DNA of 47,499 bases, from the NCBI GenBank assembly GCA_910585095.1, contig CAJUBU010000005.1:1-47499 (forward strand). The letters are read 5' to 3'. Each line of letters starts with the position of its first letter. Positions within the stretch are counted from its first letter, which is position 1. The notes under the pieces were generated by a model. The model saw nothing but the letters and a program-made list of their open reading frames with translations, had not been told where the DNA came from and did not search any database. This document shows positions 32,437 through 41,147 of this stretch, piece after piece. A program made the translations under genes and the position numbers. Origin of the DNA: an uncultured Lachnospira sp. GTDB lineage: Bacteria > Bacillota > Clostridia > Lachnospirales > Lachnospiraceae.

Positions 32437-33570
32437 ATGATATACATGGACAATGCTGCAACAACAAAAATTCATCCGGAAGTGGTTAATGCGATGCTTC
32501 CATATTTGGGAGCAAAATTTGCAAACCCATCAGGTATATATACATTTGCTAAAGGGGTAAGAAAAGATGTAGAACGAGCAAGATATATAATTGCATCTAC
32601 GATAGGAGCCATGCCGGAGGAAATTTATTTTACTTCAGGTGGAACAGAAGCCGATAATTGGGCATTGAAGGCTGCTGCCAGAGAACATGACGGCGGCAAT
32701 GTAATATCCACTCAAGTGGAACATAAGGCAATCTTAGAGTCGTTAAATGACTTGGAAAATAATGGAATACGAACAACAAAAATGCCTGTTGACCAATATG
32801 GAATGATTGAACTCGAGCGTTTACAAAAGCTGTTACGTTCGGATACATTTTTAATATCCGTTATGGCAGCCAATAATGAGATTGGCACGATTATGCCATT
32901 TGCACAGATAGGTAGAATGGCAAGATCAAGAAAAATACTATTTCACACAGATGCAGTGCAAGCGTATACCAATATACCAATTAATGTAAATTCGATGTAT
33001 ATTGATATGCTCAGCGTCAGTGCGCATAAGATTCGAGGTCCGAAAGGCGTTGGCTTTTTATATATTAGAAAGGGCTGTGTAAAAACACCTTTTATTAACG
33101 GCGGAAGTCAAGAGATGGGCATGCGAGCTGGAACAGAAAATGTTGCAGGTATTATTGGTTTGGCAAAAGCTGCAGAAATTTCGTATAATAACATGAAGGC
33201 AAGAACAAATAATGAGATTCGTAAAAGAGATTATATGATTGATAAGATTCTTACAAATATAGATGGCGTTACATTAAATGGACATCGCAGTAAGAGACTT
33301 CCAAACAATGCTAATTTTACCATTAAAGGAGTAAATGGCGCTTCTATGGTGCTTATGCTTGACCAGCAGGGAATATGTGCATCCGCAGGTTCTGCATGTA
33401 CGTCGGCTTCTGCAAAACCATCACATGTGTTAAAAGCAATCGGTATGAGTGATGATGATGCGCGAAGCACATTACGATTAACGATTAATGAGGAAATTAC
33501 GTATCAAGATATAGACTATGTAGTACGCTGTATAAAGAGTAATGTAGAGCGGGCAAGAAAAGAAATGTAA
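32437..33570 (+). CDS. cysteine desulfurase, NifS/IscS-type
   Basis: The product has 377 residues. MDNAATTKIHPEV starts the fold; TSGGTEADNWAL binds the PLP phosphate; HTDAVQ holds the PLP-ring aspartate; SAHKIRGPKG carries the PLP lysine; SAGSACTSASAKPSHVL carries the catalytic cysteine loop. It releases sulfur from cysteine for iron-sulfur clusters or tRNA thiolation. ATG 32437 follows GAGGTG; GTG 32428 overlaps that site. No IscU or thiI gene follows, so the acceptor is unclear. Confidence 0.93.
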   Translation: MIYMDNAATTKIHPEVVNAMLPYLGAKFANPSGIYTFAKGVRKDVERARYIIASTIGAMPEEIYFTSGGTEADNWALKAAAREHDGGNVISTQVEHKAILESLNDLENNGIRTTKMPVDQYGMIELERLQKLLRSDTFLISVMAANNEIGTIMPFAQIGRMARSRKILFHTDAVQAYTNIPINVNSMYIDMLSVSAHKIRGPKGVGFLYIRKGCVKTPFINGGSQEMGMRAGTENVAGIIGLAKAAEISYNNMKARTNNEIRKRDYMIDKILTNIDGVTLNGHRSKRLPNNANFTIKGVNGASMVLMLDQQGICASAGSACTSASAKPSHVLKAIGMSDDDARSTLRLTINEEITYQDIDYVVRCIKSNVERARKEM

Positions 33571-33577
33571 AGAAACT

Positions 33578-33667
33578 GTCGCACAAAATATAAGAAATAA
33601 TAGATACAAGAAAGTATCCGCTTTTTATAAGCAGATAGGATGTTGAATGTTAACGATTTTGTGCGAC
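33578..33667. repeat. 12-bp inverted repeat after nifS-like gene
   Basis: GTCGCACAAAAT (33578-33589) and ATTTTGTGCGAC (33656-33667) are perfect complements 66 bp apart. It may be a terminator base or a small palindromic element. Confidence 0.5.
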
Positions 33668-33747
33668 GATTATTAAAATATATAGATAGTTGTAAATTTA
33701 ATAAAAACTAATGTTGTAAAAAATAATTTATAATAGTATAATATTAA

Positions 33748-34380
33748 TACTCTTTGAAAATAAAAAAATATTTATAAAAGTAAAGGAGATGATAAATATT
33801 ATTAAAAAAAATAATTGCCAAGCTTTTTATTTTTGTAGGCGTAATAATGGGAACGTTTTTGCTTTATACTGGGAATGTAAAAGCAGAAGAAATTAATAAA
33901 GTAGATGAAATTGTAGAAACTTCAACGGAAAATGAAGCACAATTATTTCAAGAGTTTCAAGAAAGTCAATTCAATGAAGGAATTATGTTATATAGTTATT
34001 CAGGAACAGATAATGCTAGATTTGATGTATTGAATGGGGCAGGAAATATTTGTGCATATACTACCATTACTTTTAATTATTCATATGCAGACGGTTCTTG
34101 GGCATGGATTGATAAAGTCAGCGTTCAAACATATCATTATAGTGGTTATGCCATAAGTTCAGTTTATGATAAAAAATTTTATAGTGATTCAGAAGGTGGA
34201 TATTATACATATCATTTTAATCTAACAGAACTTGATACAGGTAGAATGTATAAATGCAGATTTACAGTTTCATGTAGTATCTATGGTGAAATTGATGGTT
34301 GGATGAGTATTACAGAAATGTAATTAATATGGTCTTGAGCGTATATTAATTAATAGCAAAATATGTATTTTCAAAGAGTA
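33748..34380. repeat. 15-bp inverted repeats flanking a secreted-protein gene
   Basis: TACTCTTTGAAAATA (33748-33762) and TATTTTCAAAGAGTA (34366-34380) are perfect complements about 600 bp apart and bracket the gene at 33789-34323. No transposase lies inside. Confidence 0.55.
33789..34323 (+). pseudogene. small secreted protein with frame problem at an A8 run
   Basis: The main frame, open to 34323, reads IAKLFIFVGVIMGTFLLYTG, then NVKAEE: a signal peptide, followed by a Glu-rich segment and a Tyr/Ser-rich strand domain of about 100 residues. No start codon with a ribosome site lies in this frame. ATG 33789, right after AAAGGAG, would join it if the A8 run near 33804 lost one A. ATG 33847 in frame has no ribosome site and cuts the signal peptide. 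Slippage on A8, a decayed start or a sequencing error are possible. The family is not recognised. Confidence 0.5.
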
Positions 34381-34498
34381 ATATTATTAATAAATTAAAA
34401 TGATTTTATGAAATAAAATAGTAAAAATATAATTTTTATAATATTATATTTTTTGTGTTTTTGTTTCATGCAACCATTTTCAGAAAGGAGAAAAATCT

Positions 34499-34777
34499 AT
34501 GAAGATGAAAAAAATAGTTATAGTTGCTGCAATGTTGTTATCATTTCTTTTAGTTACAGTTACAGCTTTGGCAATGCAATCTTCTTCAGAAAAAACAGTA
34601 AATGATGAAGCACAGCCTGTACAAGATTGTATAGAAGTAAGTCCTAATACTACACCATCAATTGTAAAAAGTGCAGTACTTCCTGAAAGCTCTACCATTT
34701 CTAATGAAAATAAAGAAAACCAAGAGCCTGTTTTGGGACAAACATATACAGAAGTGAATCCTAATGCAAAATTTTAA
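34499..34777 (+). CDS. small secreted or anchored peptide
   Basis: The product has 92 residues. KKIVIVAAMLLSFLLVTVTALA is a signal peptide or anchor. The mature part is acidic and disordered, with a repeated motif (CIEVSPNTTPSIV and YTEVNPNAKF at the end). AAAGGAG precedes ATG 34499. A terminator follows at 34847. It may be processed as a peptide; no family is recognised. Confidence 0.55.
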   Translation: MKMKKIVIVAAMLLSFLLVTVTALAMQSSSEKTVNDEAQPVQDCIEVSPNTTPSIVKSAVLPESSTISNENKENQEPVLGQTYTEVNPNAKF

Positions 34778-34846
34778 TATATATTTTGTTATGCTTAAAA
34801 ATAATGAAATTATATTTTGTTATTAGATTGACAAACTCTTATAGAT

Positions 34847-34885
34847 GGCTGTAAAATAAAAAATAAATTTTGCAGCCGTTTTTTA
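34847..34885 (+). terminator. intrinsic terminator
   Basis: GGCTG...AAAAT pairs with ATTTT..CAGCC (34867-34877), followed by GTTTTTTATTT. It ends the small secreted peptide transcript. Confidence 0.75.
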
Positions 34886-34913
34886 TTTAGTATTATATAA
34901 AAAGAAAATTATA

Positions 34914-34976
34914 AATTTGTGTTTGTATGCTGTTTGACATAAATTGTTTATATAAAAATGGCGTAGAATGGAGGAG
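34914..34976 (+). promoter_or_regulatory. recurrent hairpin leader, copy E5
   Basis: AATTTGTGTT (34914-34923), loop TGTATGCTGTTT and GACATAAATT (34936-34945) make a 10-bp stem with two G-U pairs. The spacer is shorter than in the other copies, and GCGTAGAATGGAGGA precedes ATG 34981. Confidence 0.65.
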
Positions 34977-34980
34977 TTTT

Positions 34981-35433
34981 ATGAAAAAAGGTATAGCATG
35001 TGCAATGGTTGCTTTATTTATGGTCAGCCCGTTAGCTATTGGTGATAATGTATATGCAACAGATAAGGCAGCGCCTATCTTAAATGTAGATGAGTCAAGA
35101 GGATATGTATATACATATCAAATTAGTGATTCTGCTTATGCAAAGTATATGTCCATATATAATGATGAGCGTGGAGGAGGAACTAGAACAGATGATAAGG
35201 GACATAAGTTACAGCCTGTAGCATTCAATTGTGGAGGCAGCAAATATGTTTGTCGGTTTAGAGTAAAAAGCGAGGCAAATCGAGAAGATATTATAATGTA
35301 TGTGTCTGAATATAAAGAAATATTAAATCAATTGAGTAGTCAAAATGCACAAGTTGTTGAGGATTATTTAGATGAATTATTAGAAAAAGATATTATTTCA
35401 TTTTATACTTGTGGATTGATAGAAAATGACTAA
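34981..35433 (+). CDS. secreted protein, unknown
   Basis: The product has 150 residues. MKKGIACAMVALFMVSPLAI is a signal peptide, cleaved near VYATDKA. The mature part includes SRGYVYTYQISDSAYAKYMS, a Gly-rich turn (DERGGGTRTDDKGH), two cysteines (FNCGGSKYVCRF) that may bond, and a helical C-terminus. GGAGG precedes ATG 34981, downstream of leader E5. No family is recognised. Confidence 0.65.
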   Translation: MKKGIACAMVALFMVSPLAIGDNVYATDKAAPILNVDESRGYVYTYQISDSAYAKYMSIYNDERGGGTRTDDKGHKLQPVAFNCGGSKYVCRFRVKSEANREDIIMYVSEYKEILNQLSSQNAQVVEDYLDELLEKDIISFYTCGLIEND

Positions 35434-35510
35434 AATAAAGTAAAACAGGCTGCTGTGTTTTTTAAGGGTTATTGCAAAAAGAAATTTTAATATTGGTTAT
35501 GATTTATTTA

Positions 35511-35625
35511 AACCTTACCAAGTAAGTTCTCCCCGCTTCAATATCCTAGAGATATAGGCGGGGACTTGTGTTTGATAGTAGTTAGGTGATTTAAGTAAAT
35601 AGTAAAGTTTGATTTTTTGATTTGT
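35511..35625 (+). repeat. dispersed hairpin element C
   Basis: AAGT and CCCCGC (35524-35536, with a TCT bulge) pair with GCGGGGACTT (35558-35567). The stem sequence differs from element A on both sides yet still pairs. The downstream tail (ATAGTAGTTAGGTGATTTAA) also matches element A. Confidence 0.6.
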
Positions 35626-35650
35626 TTAGTTAAATGGACATTTACAATTA

Positions 35651-36457
35651 TTATAATTTAAAAAAATGCGGTTTTCTTTGAATGAAAATAGTGTAATAAC
35701 GAAAACCACAATTGTTTAAAATATCTCGGACAATATCCATATGACTTCCAATATCTGAAAGTTTATGAGCGTCAGAGCCAATTGTTATAAGTTCTCCGCC
35801 AAGTTGTCGGTATCTTTTTATTAGGACTGGTTCAGGATTAATATTAGTGCCATATCGAATACCGCCAGTGTTGATTTCAATTCCTTTTCCTGTTTCAATT
35901 AAATTTTTTAAAATAGTATCAATATAATCCATATAATTATATATATTATAATGATAATTTTTATCAGGAATATATCTTGTAATATAGTCAATATGACCAT
36001 ATACATCAAAATTAGAACATATGTTTATATTTTCAATAATGCTTTGATAGTATGCGTTGATAGTGTCGGTTATATTTTTTCCTTCCCAAAATTTAGGATA
36101 GTAAGGATCTTGTCCATATACAAGATGTGATGAGCCGATAATAAAATCTAATATATGGGTTGAATCATAAGCATTAATCTGTTCAGCGGCAGCAGGAAGA
36201 AGACCTTGTTCAACGCCAATATAAATAGAATAGTTTTGGTATTGTTCTCGTACCGCTGCAATGTCGTTGCAGTATGTATTAAAGTCAAGCTGAAATTCAG
36301 TTATGCCATTTTCTGGCGGAAATAAAAAGTCGTTGTGGTCTGTAAAACAGATGGCAGGAAGTCCAAGTTTGATTGCTGTTTGAATAATATCTTTTGGAGA
36401 GCAGTCCGAATCACTCGAATGAAAGCTGTGTAAATGACAGTCTGGTAAAATATTCAT
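35651..36457 (-). CDS. PHP-domain phosphatase, histidinol-phosphatase-like
   Basis: The product has 268 residues. Metal motifs are visible: PDCHLHSFHSSDS (HxH near residue 8), ICFTDHND, GVEQGL (Glu), GSSHL and GSDAHKLSDIG near the C-terminus. This is the HisK/HisJ branch of PHP phosphoesterases, which hydrolyses histidinol phosphate; without other his genes the substrate is open. The coding start is at ATG 36457. It is divergent from the GNAT gene at 36554. Confidence 0.85.
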   Translation of the reverse strand: MNILPDCHLHSFHSSDSDCSPKDIIQTAIKLGLPAICFTDHNDFLFPPENGITEFQLDFNTYCNDIAAVREQYQNYSIYIGVEQGLLPAAAEQINAYDSTHILDFIIGSSHLVYGQDPYYPKFWEGKNITDTINAYYQSIIENINICSNFDVYGHIDYITRYIPDKNYHYNIYNYMDYIDTILKNLIETGKGIEINTGGIRYGTNINPEPVLIKRYRQLGGELITIGSDAHKLSDIGSHMDIVRDILNNCGFRYYTIFIQRKPHFFKL

Positions 36458-36553
36458 AAGTATAAATCCTTTAAATTATAATTATTTGATGATAGAATAA
36501 TATATAGATATTTAGTATAACAGAAGTACATAAAAAAGCAAGAGGATAAGATA

Positions 36554-36973
36554 ATGGAAGTAATCCGATATATGAAAATAAGTGATAAAAAATTTTGGTA
36601 TAGTCTGGATAAACATTTGCCAGAAACCGAATTTGAAAATAAAGTGCGCAATAAACAAGGATATGTTTTACTAGAAAATAATAAACCAATTGGATTGTTA
36701 CGATATAATTTATTTTGGGACAATATGCCTTTTTGTACTATGCTTTTTATAGAATTTCGTTTTCAGGGCAAAGGCTATGGCAAAAAACTTATAGAATATT
36801 GGGAAAATGACATGAAATTGCAGGGTTATAGTATGGTTTTGACTTCAACACAAGTTGACGAAGATGCACAACATTTTTATAGAAAGTTAGGATATAAAGA
36901 TTGTGGCGGTTTAGTGGTTGATATTCAAGAGTATGAGCAGCCAATGGAATTGTTTTTGATAAAAGCTCTTTAA
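36554..36973 (+). CDS. GNAT acetyltransferase
   Basis: The product has 139 residues. FIEFRFQGKGYGKKLIEYWE is the acetyl-CoA loop, and SMVLTSTQVDEDAQHFYRKLGYKDCGG closes the fold. The N-terminal strand carries GYVLLENNKPIGLLRYN. The substrate is unknown. The ribosome site upstream is AGAGGAT. It is the last accessory gene before the pectate lyase. Confidence 0.85.
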   Translation: MEVIRYMKISDKKFWYSLDKHLPETEFENKVRNKQGYVLLENNKPIGLLRYNLFWDNMPFCTMLFIEFRFQGKGYGKKLIEYWENDMKLQGYSMVLTSTQVDEDAQHFYRKLGYKDCGGLVVDIQEYEQPMELFLIKAL

Positions 36974-37086
36974 TGAAAGTGGTTAAAATAGATGATAAAA
37001 TAGACAAGGCAATTATATATTATAAATTATCACTTGTTTGTACCATGAAATACTGCAAATAATTGTGCAATTTTGCAGCTGGTAGC

Positions 37087-37115
37087 TTGACAATTCTTTA
37101 CAGCAATAATATTAT
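37087..37115 (+). promoter_or_regulatory. pectate lyase promoter
   Basis: TTGACA (37087-37092), 17 bp and TATTAT (37110-37115) lie about 70 bp before the lyase gene. No cre-like or other operator is obvious. Confidence 0.65.
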
Positions 37116-37185
37116 AATAATAACTTTTATAAAGTACTTTAGCAAAATATAATTGCAAATGTTATGAAAGAATGGAGGGTAACTT

Positions 37186-40100
37186 ATGTATGTTTTAGAG
37201 ACATCACAGGGGAGAGCAAAAAAAAGACAAATGAAACATTTTAAGAAAAAAGGAATGTTTAAAAAGCTGACTGCTTTATCATTGACAGGTCTGTTAGCGT
37301 TATCGTCTTTGGCTGTTCCTAGTTTAAACGGAGTATTGGCAGCTGATGATACTTCAAAGTTATTGGCATTTTCTACAGCAGAAGGCGGTGGTAGATTTGC
37401 TTCTGGAGGAAGAAATTATGATGTTTATATTGTAACTTCACTGGAAGACTACGCAAGAGATGCCAAGCCTGTTGAGGGTACATTGCGTTATGGATTGGAG
37501 GAGTTTGCCAAACCAAAAGAAAATGGCGGACATGGCGGCGCTATTATTGTTTTTAATGTGGGTGGTACGATTCATTTAAAACATAAATTAATTATTAATA
37601 ACAAAAATATCACGATAGCTGGGCAGACAGCGCCAGGCGATGGTGTTACAATTGCAGGGTATGATACGGATATAAGTGGTTCTGAAAATTTAATTATACG
37701 ATATATGCGTTTTAGACCAGGTGCAGAGAACGTGTTTAACGGCGGTGATTCGATGGATGCGCTGTGGGGCAGAGATAATAAGACATTTATTATCGACCAT
37801 TGTTCATTTAGCTGGAATACCGATGAGACCTTATCTACATATCGCGGTCAAGACGGAACCGTGCAGTGGTGTATTATATCAGAAAGTCTTACTGTTTCAG
37901 GACATTCTAAAGGCAGACATGGATATGGTGGTATATTTGGCGGAGATAATGTTGTTTTTCAGTATAATCTAATGGCAAATCATACGTCGCGTAATCCAAG
38001 AATTGGCGGCGGTTTTTTTGGAGACCCTGCAAAGCAGGAAAATCCAAATATTGCAAGAGTTCAAATAAGTAACAGTATCTTGTATAACTGGGGATATAAC
38101 ACTTGTTATGGCGGTGGTTATACATGGTCAAACTATATTAATAATTACTTAAAAGCAGGCGTAGGAACAAGAGATAAAGTAAGAAATCAAGTAATCGATG
38201 CTGGTGAAAAGAATAAACGTGGTGGTTTTTATGTAAACGGCAATTATCTTGAGGGAAATGATGCCATATCACAGGATAATTCTAAAGGACTTAAAAAATC
38301 TGGTGAAACGAGTGGTGATAAGAAAACCGATTATGTGACAACACCATATGAGGCAGAAGGTTTTAATCATATTACACTTGTTCAGGCACAGGATTGTTAT
38401 GAACCAATTTTAAATAGGGCGGGCGCTACATATCCTTACAGAGATGCCATTGATGCAAGAGTTGTTTATGAGACAAAAACAGACACAGGCAGATATATTA
38501 ACACAGAGGATGAAGTTGGCGGTTATCCTGCTGCAACAGTGACAAGAGAGGCTGATTTTGACAAAGATAAAGATGGTATACCTGATGCTTGGGAAACTGC
38601 ACATGGATTAAATCCAAATGATGCTACCGATTCAGCAAAAATCAATCCAATTACAGGATATGCTTATATTGAAGAATATTTTAATGGATTGGTTGAAGAT
38701 GTGGAAAAGACCGATTATAAGGCGCCAAATCCAACCATTACATTGGATTTGAAAGACAATGCTCAATATAAAGTAGGAAACGATGTTGCTGTCACAGCAA
38801 ATGTCACACCAAGCGGTTCAAGCAGCGGTGGCGTAAAACGTGGCGATTTAGATGGTGATGGTGAAAGAACTTCAACTGATGCCGTACTTTTGAAGAAACA
38901 TTTGGCAAGTATAAAAGATTTGCCTATTGTTGATGAGAAGGCATGTGATGTTGATGGAAATGGTGATGTTAATGTTCGAGATGCTGTTGTTCTTTTACAG
39001 TTTTTAGCTGGAATGAATGTTAATATAGACGATAGCAGCAGTGATACAAGTGCAACAAGCACCATAGAAAAAGTTGAGTTTTATAATGGAGACAAATTGG
39101 CAGGCACAGTCACAGAAGCGCCTTATACCTATGTATATAAAGGACTTGAAGATGGCACTTACAACATCACAGCAAGAGTTTATGACAGCAATGGCAATAA
39201 AACACAAAGTTCCGTGTCAAAACTGCATATGAATAGTACCAATTCTTCTGGTGATTGGATTAGTAAAGATATCGGCGCTCCAGAGGCTACTGGAAGTGCT
39301 AGTTTAACAGACGGCGTACTTACTGTAAAAGGTGCAGGTAAACTTGGTTTAAGTGAAAGTACATCATCTTCTAGTGGTATGTGGGGCAAAGGCAGTACCG
39401 ATAATTTCCAGTTTACTTATCAGGAAGTGACAGGCGATACAGAGCTTGTGACAAAGCTGGATTATGCAACAATTGTTGACAATCATGTGTTTACGGGTAT
39501 TATGTTCCGTGACAGTCTTGAAGTCGGTTCAAAGACAGTTGCATTGGGATTATCGTTAGTAAAACTGGATGAGAGTGCTAAAGAAAATACAACATGGTCT
39601 GCTTATATGGTAAACAGAGCGACAACAAATGGCAACCTTACAACAATATCGGAAACGATTGATTCAAAAGGTGCAGCAGATAAGGCAGGAATACCAATTG
39701 TTGAGAATTTAAAATTTAAGACAGCACAAACGTATAATGGTGTTTGGTTTAAGCTTGCAAGGATTGGCAATGACTTTATGGGATATGTTTCAGAAGATGG
39801 AACGAATTGGACGTATGTCGGCAAAAAGACGGTTTCAATGAATGAAAAGGTCTATGTTGGTTTTGCAGTAGATGCCAATAAAGTAGCCAATAAACTTGTT
39901 AATTTAAGTACAGCAAAGTTTTCAAATATTCATTTGGGAACTGATTTTATAGATGTTAATTTAGACTTAACAAATGTAAATGCAGACAGTGTTAAGAAGA
40001 TTTCTGCTGGTACAGATTATGAAGTTCAATTAAAGAATGTAGCAGGCTACAAACTTCCTGAAACTGTTGAAGTAAGTGTAGGTGATACTGTATTAGCTGC

Positions 40101-40818
40101 AAGCAGTTTTACATATGATGTAACTACTGGAAAATTAAGTATACCAGGAAGTGTAATTAAAGATGTTTCATCAATCACAATTAAGGCAGCAGGTGTTAAA
40201 GTAGAGCAGGGAGATATTGTTTATAAGCCAGAAACTGTGGGTGATACAACAAATGTAACAGTATCAGGCAATGGAAATGAAATGAATATCAATCAAACTG
40301 CAACAGATGGAAAGATGGTTTCAGCACAAGGTTCAGAAGGGAAAAAAGTTTCATATGTTGTATTTCCTGAATCGGAAATTGTTAATAAAATGACTTTAAA
40401 TGTGAGGGTTAATTCATTTGCTGGTAAAAAAGATACAGGTATTTTTGTGGGCGTATTTCAAACTAGTGGAGACTATCTTTTTAATTCAGTTGCAATCAGA
40501 AATACTGGAGATGAAAATGCAGTGTCTGCATATTGGTTAAAGGCGAATGGTACGTCAGGAAATGGAAGTCCAAGAGCAGCTTTTACTGCCAATGCTACCT
40601 ATGCTGTAACAATTGAAAAGACTTCTAAAGGATATGCTGTATCATGGACAGGAGGAGCAACAGGAAATAAGACATTTTTATACACAACGGATACTCCACT
40701 TACAGCAACAGATGCAGTAAGGTTTGGTTTGGCAATAACAGGTGCAGATGTAACCATATCGGATTGGATTCTTTATGATACAAATGGAAATCAGTTGTAT
40801 AACCAGACACAAGGATAA
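37186..40818 (+). CDS. large secreted pectate lyase with dockerin and Ig-like/binding modules
   Basis: The protein has 1210 residues. A signal peptide (about 25-52, LTALSLTGLLALSSLAVPS) is followed by a PL1-family beta-helix lyase (about 60-450): IIVFNVGGTIHLK, NITIAGQTAPGDGVTIAG, IIRYMRFRPG, FIIDHCSFSWNTDE (calcium region) and HTSRNPRIGGG (likely catalytic Arg). A DKDKDGIPDAWE calcium-type loop ends it. An Ig-like domain starts near 516, is interrupted by a dockerin-like unit (about 553-614: DLDGDGERTSTDAV and DVDGNGDVNVRDAV) and resumes at about 626. Two binding-like modules fill 690-1210. It would cleave polygalacturonate outside the cell. Confidence 0.88.
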   Translation: MYVLETSQGRAKKRQMKHFKKKGMFKKLTALSLTGLLALSSLAVPSLNGVLAADDTSKLLAFSTAEGGGRFASGGRNYDVYIVTSLEDYARDAKPVEGTLRYGLEEFAKPKENGGHGGAIIVFNVGGTIHLKHKLIINNKNITIAGQTAPGDGVTIAGYDTDISGSENLIIRYMRFRPGAENVFNGGDSMDALWGRDNKTFIIDHCSFSWNTDETLSTYRGQDGTVQWCIISESLTVSGHSKGRHGYGGIFGGDNVVFQYNLMANHTSRNPRIGGGFFGDPAKQENPNIARVQISNSILYNWGYNTCYGGGYTWSNYINNYLKAGVGTRDKVRNQVIDAGEKNKRGGFYVNGNYLEGNDAISQDNSKGLKKSGETSGDKKTDYVTTPYEAEGFNHITLVQAQDCYEPILNRAGATYPYRDAIDARVVYETKTDTGRYINTEDEVGGYPAATVTREADFDKDKDGIPDAWETAHGLNPNDATDSAKINPITGYAYIEEYFNGLVEDVEKTDYKAPNPTITLDLKDNAQYKVGNDVAVTANVTPSGSSSGGVKRGDLDGDGERTSTDAVLLKKHLASIKDLPIVDEKACDVDGNGDVNVRDAVVLLQFLAGMNVNIDDSSSDTSATSTIEKVEFYNGDKLAGTVTEAPYTYVYKGLEDGTYNITARVYDSNGNKTQSSVSKLHMNSTNSSGDWISKDIGAPEATGSASLTDGVLTVKGAGKLGLSESTSSSSGMWGKGSTDNFQFTYQEVTGDTELVTKLDYATIVDNHVFTGIMFRDSLEVGSKTVALGLSLVKLDESAKENTTWSAYMVNRATTNGNLTTISETIDSKGAADKAGIPIVENLKFKTAQTYNGVWFKLARIGNDFMGYVSEDGTNWTYVGKKTVSMNEKVYVGFAVDANKVANKLVNLSTAKFSNIHLGTDFIDVNLDLTNVNADSVKKISAGTDYEVQLKNVAGYKLPETVEVSVGDTVLAASSFTYDVTTGKLSIPGSVIKDVSSITIKAAGVKVEQGDIVYKPETVGDTTNVTVSGNGNEMNINQTATDGKMVSAQGSEGKKVSYVVFPESEIVNKMTLNVRVNSFAGKKDTGIFVGVFQTSGDYLFNSVAIRNTGDENAVSAYWLKANGTSGNGSPRAAFTANATYAVTIEKTSKGYAVSWTGGATGNKTFLYTTDTPLTATDAVRFGLAITGADVTISDWILYDTNGNQLYNQTQG

Positions 40819-40897
40819 GATGGAATAAATAAAAATTAGTTTTCCTTTTTGTGATGAATACAGATAAATAAAATAGTTATAAACAGGAAAGGTTTTT

Positions 40898-40930
40898 GTC
40901 GGCAGATGAATAAAATCTGCCGACATTTTT
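40898..40930 (+). terminator. intrinsic terminator of the lyase gene
   Basis: GTCGGCAGAT (40898-40907) and ATCTGCCGAC (40915-40924) form a 10-bp perfect stem followed by ATTTTTAT. Confidence 0.85.
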
Positions 40931-41063
40931 ATGTAGGAAAGTAAATGTGTTCTTTTAATATGAATTATTTATAATCATGTTCATTGTTTGTAAAAATGTT
41001 AATTATACGTTGTTTTTGTACAGTTAGAAGAAAAATAAGAACATTTGTTTTGATTTTTAGTGC

Positions 41064-41092
41064 TTGAAAATTGATTTATCTATTGGTATTAT
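41064..41092 (+). promoter_or_regulatory. promoter of the Na/Pi transporter gene
   Basis: TTGAAA (41064-41069), 17 bp and TATTAT (41087-41092), about 55 bp before the start codon. Confidence 0.6.
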
Positions 41093-41147
41093 ATTGAAGA
41101 AGCAAGACAGAGAAGAACATAAAGAAAATGAAAATTTGAGGTAAAAT

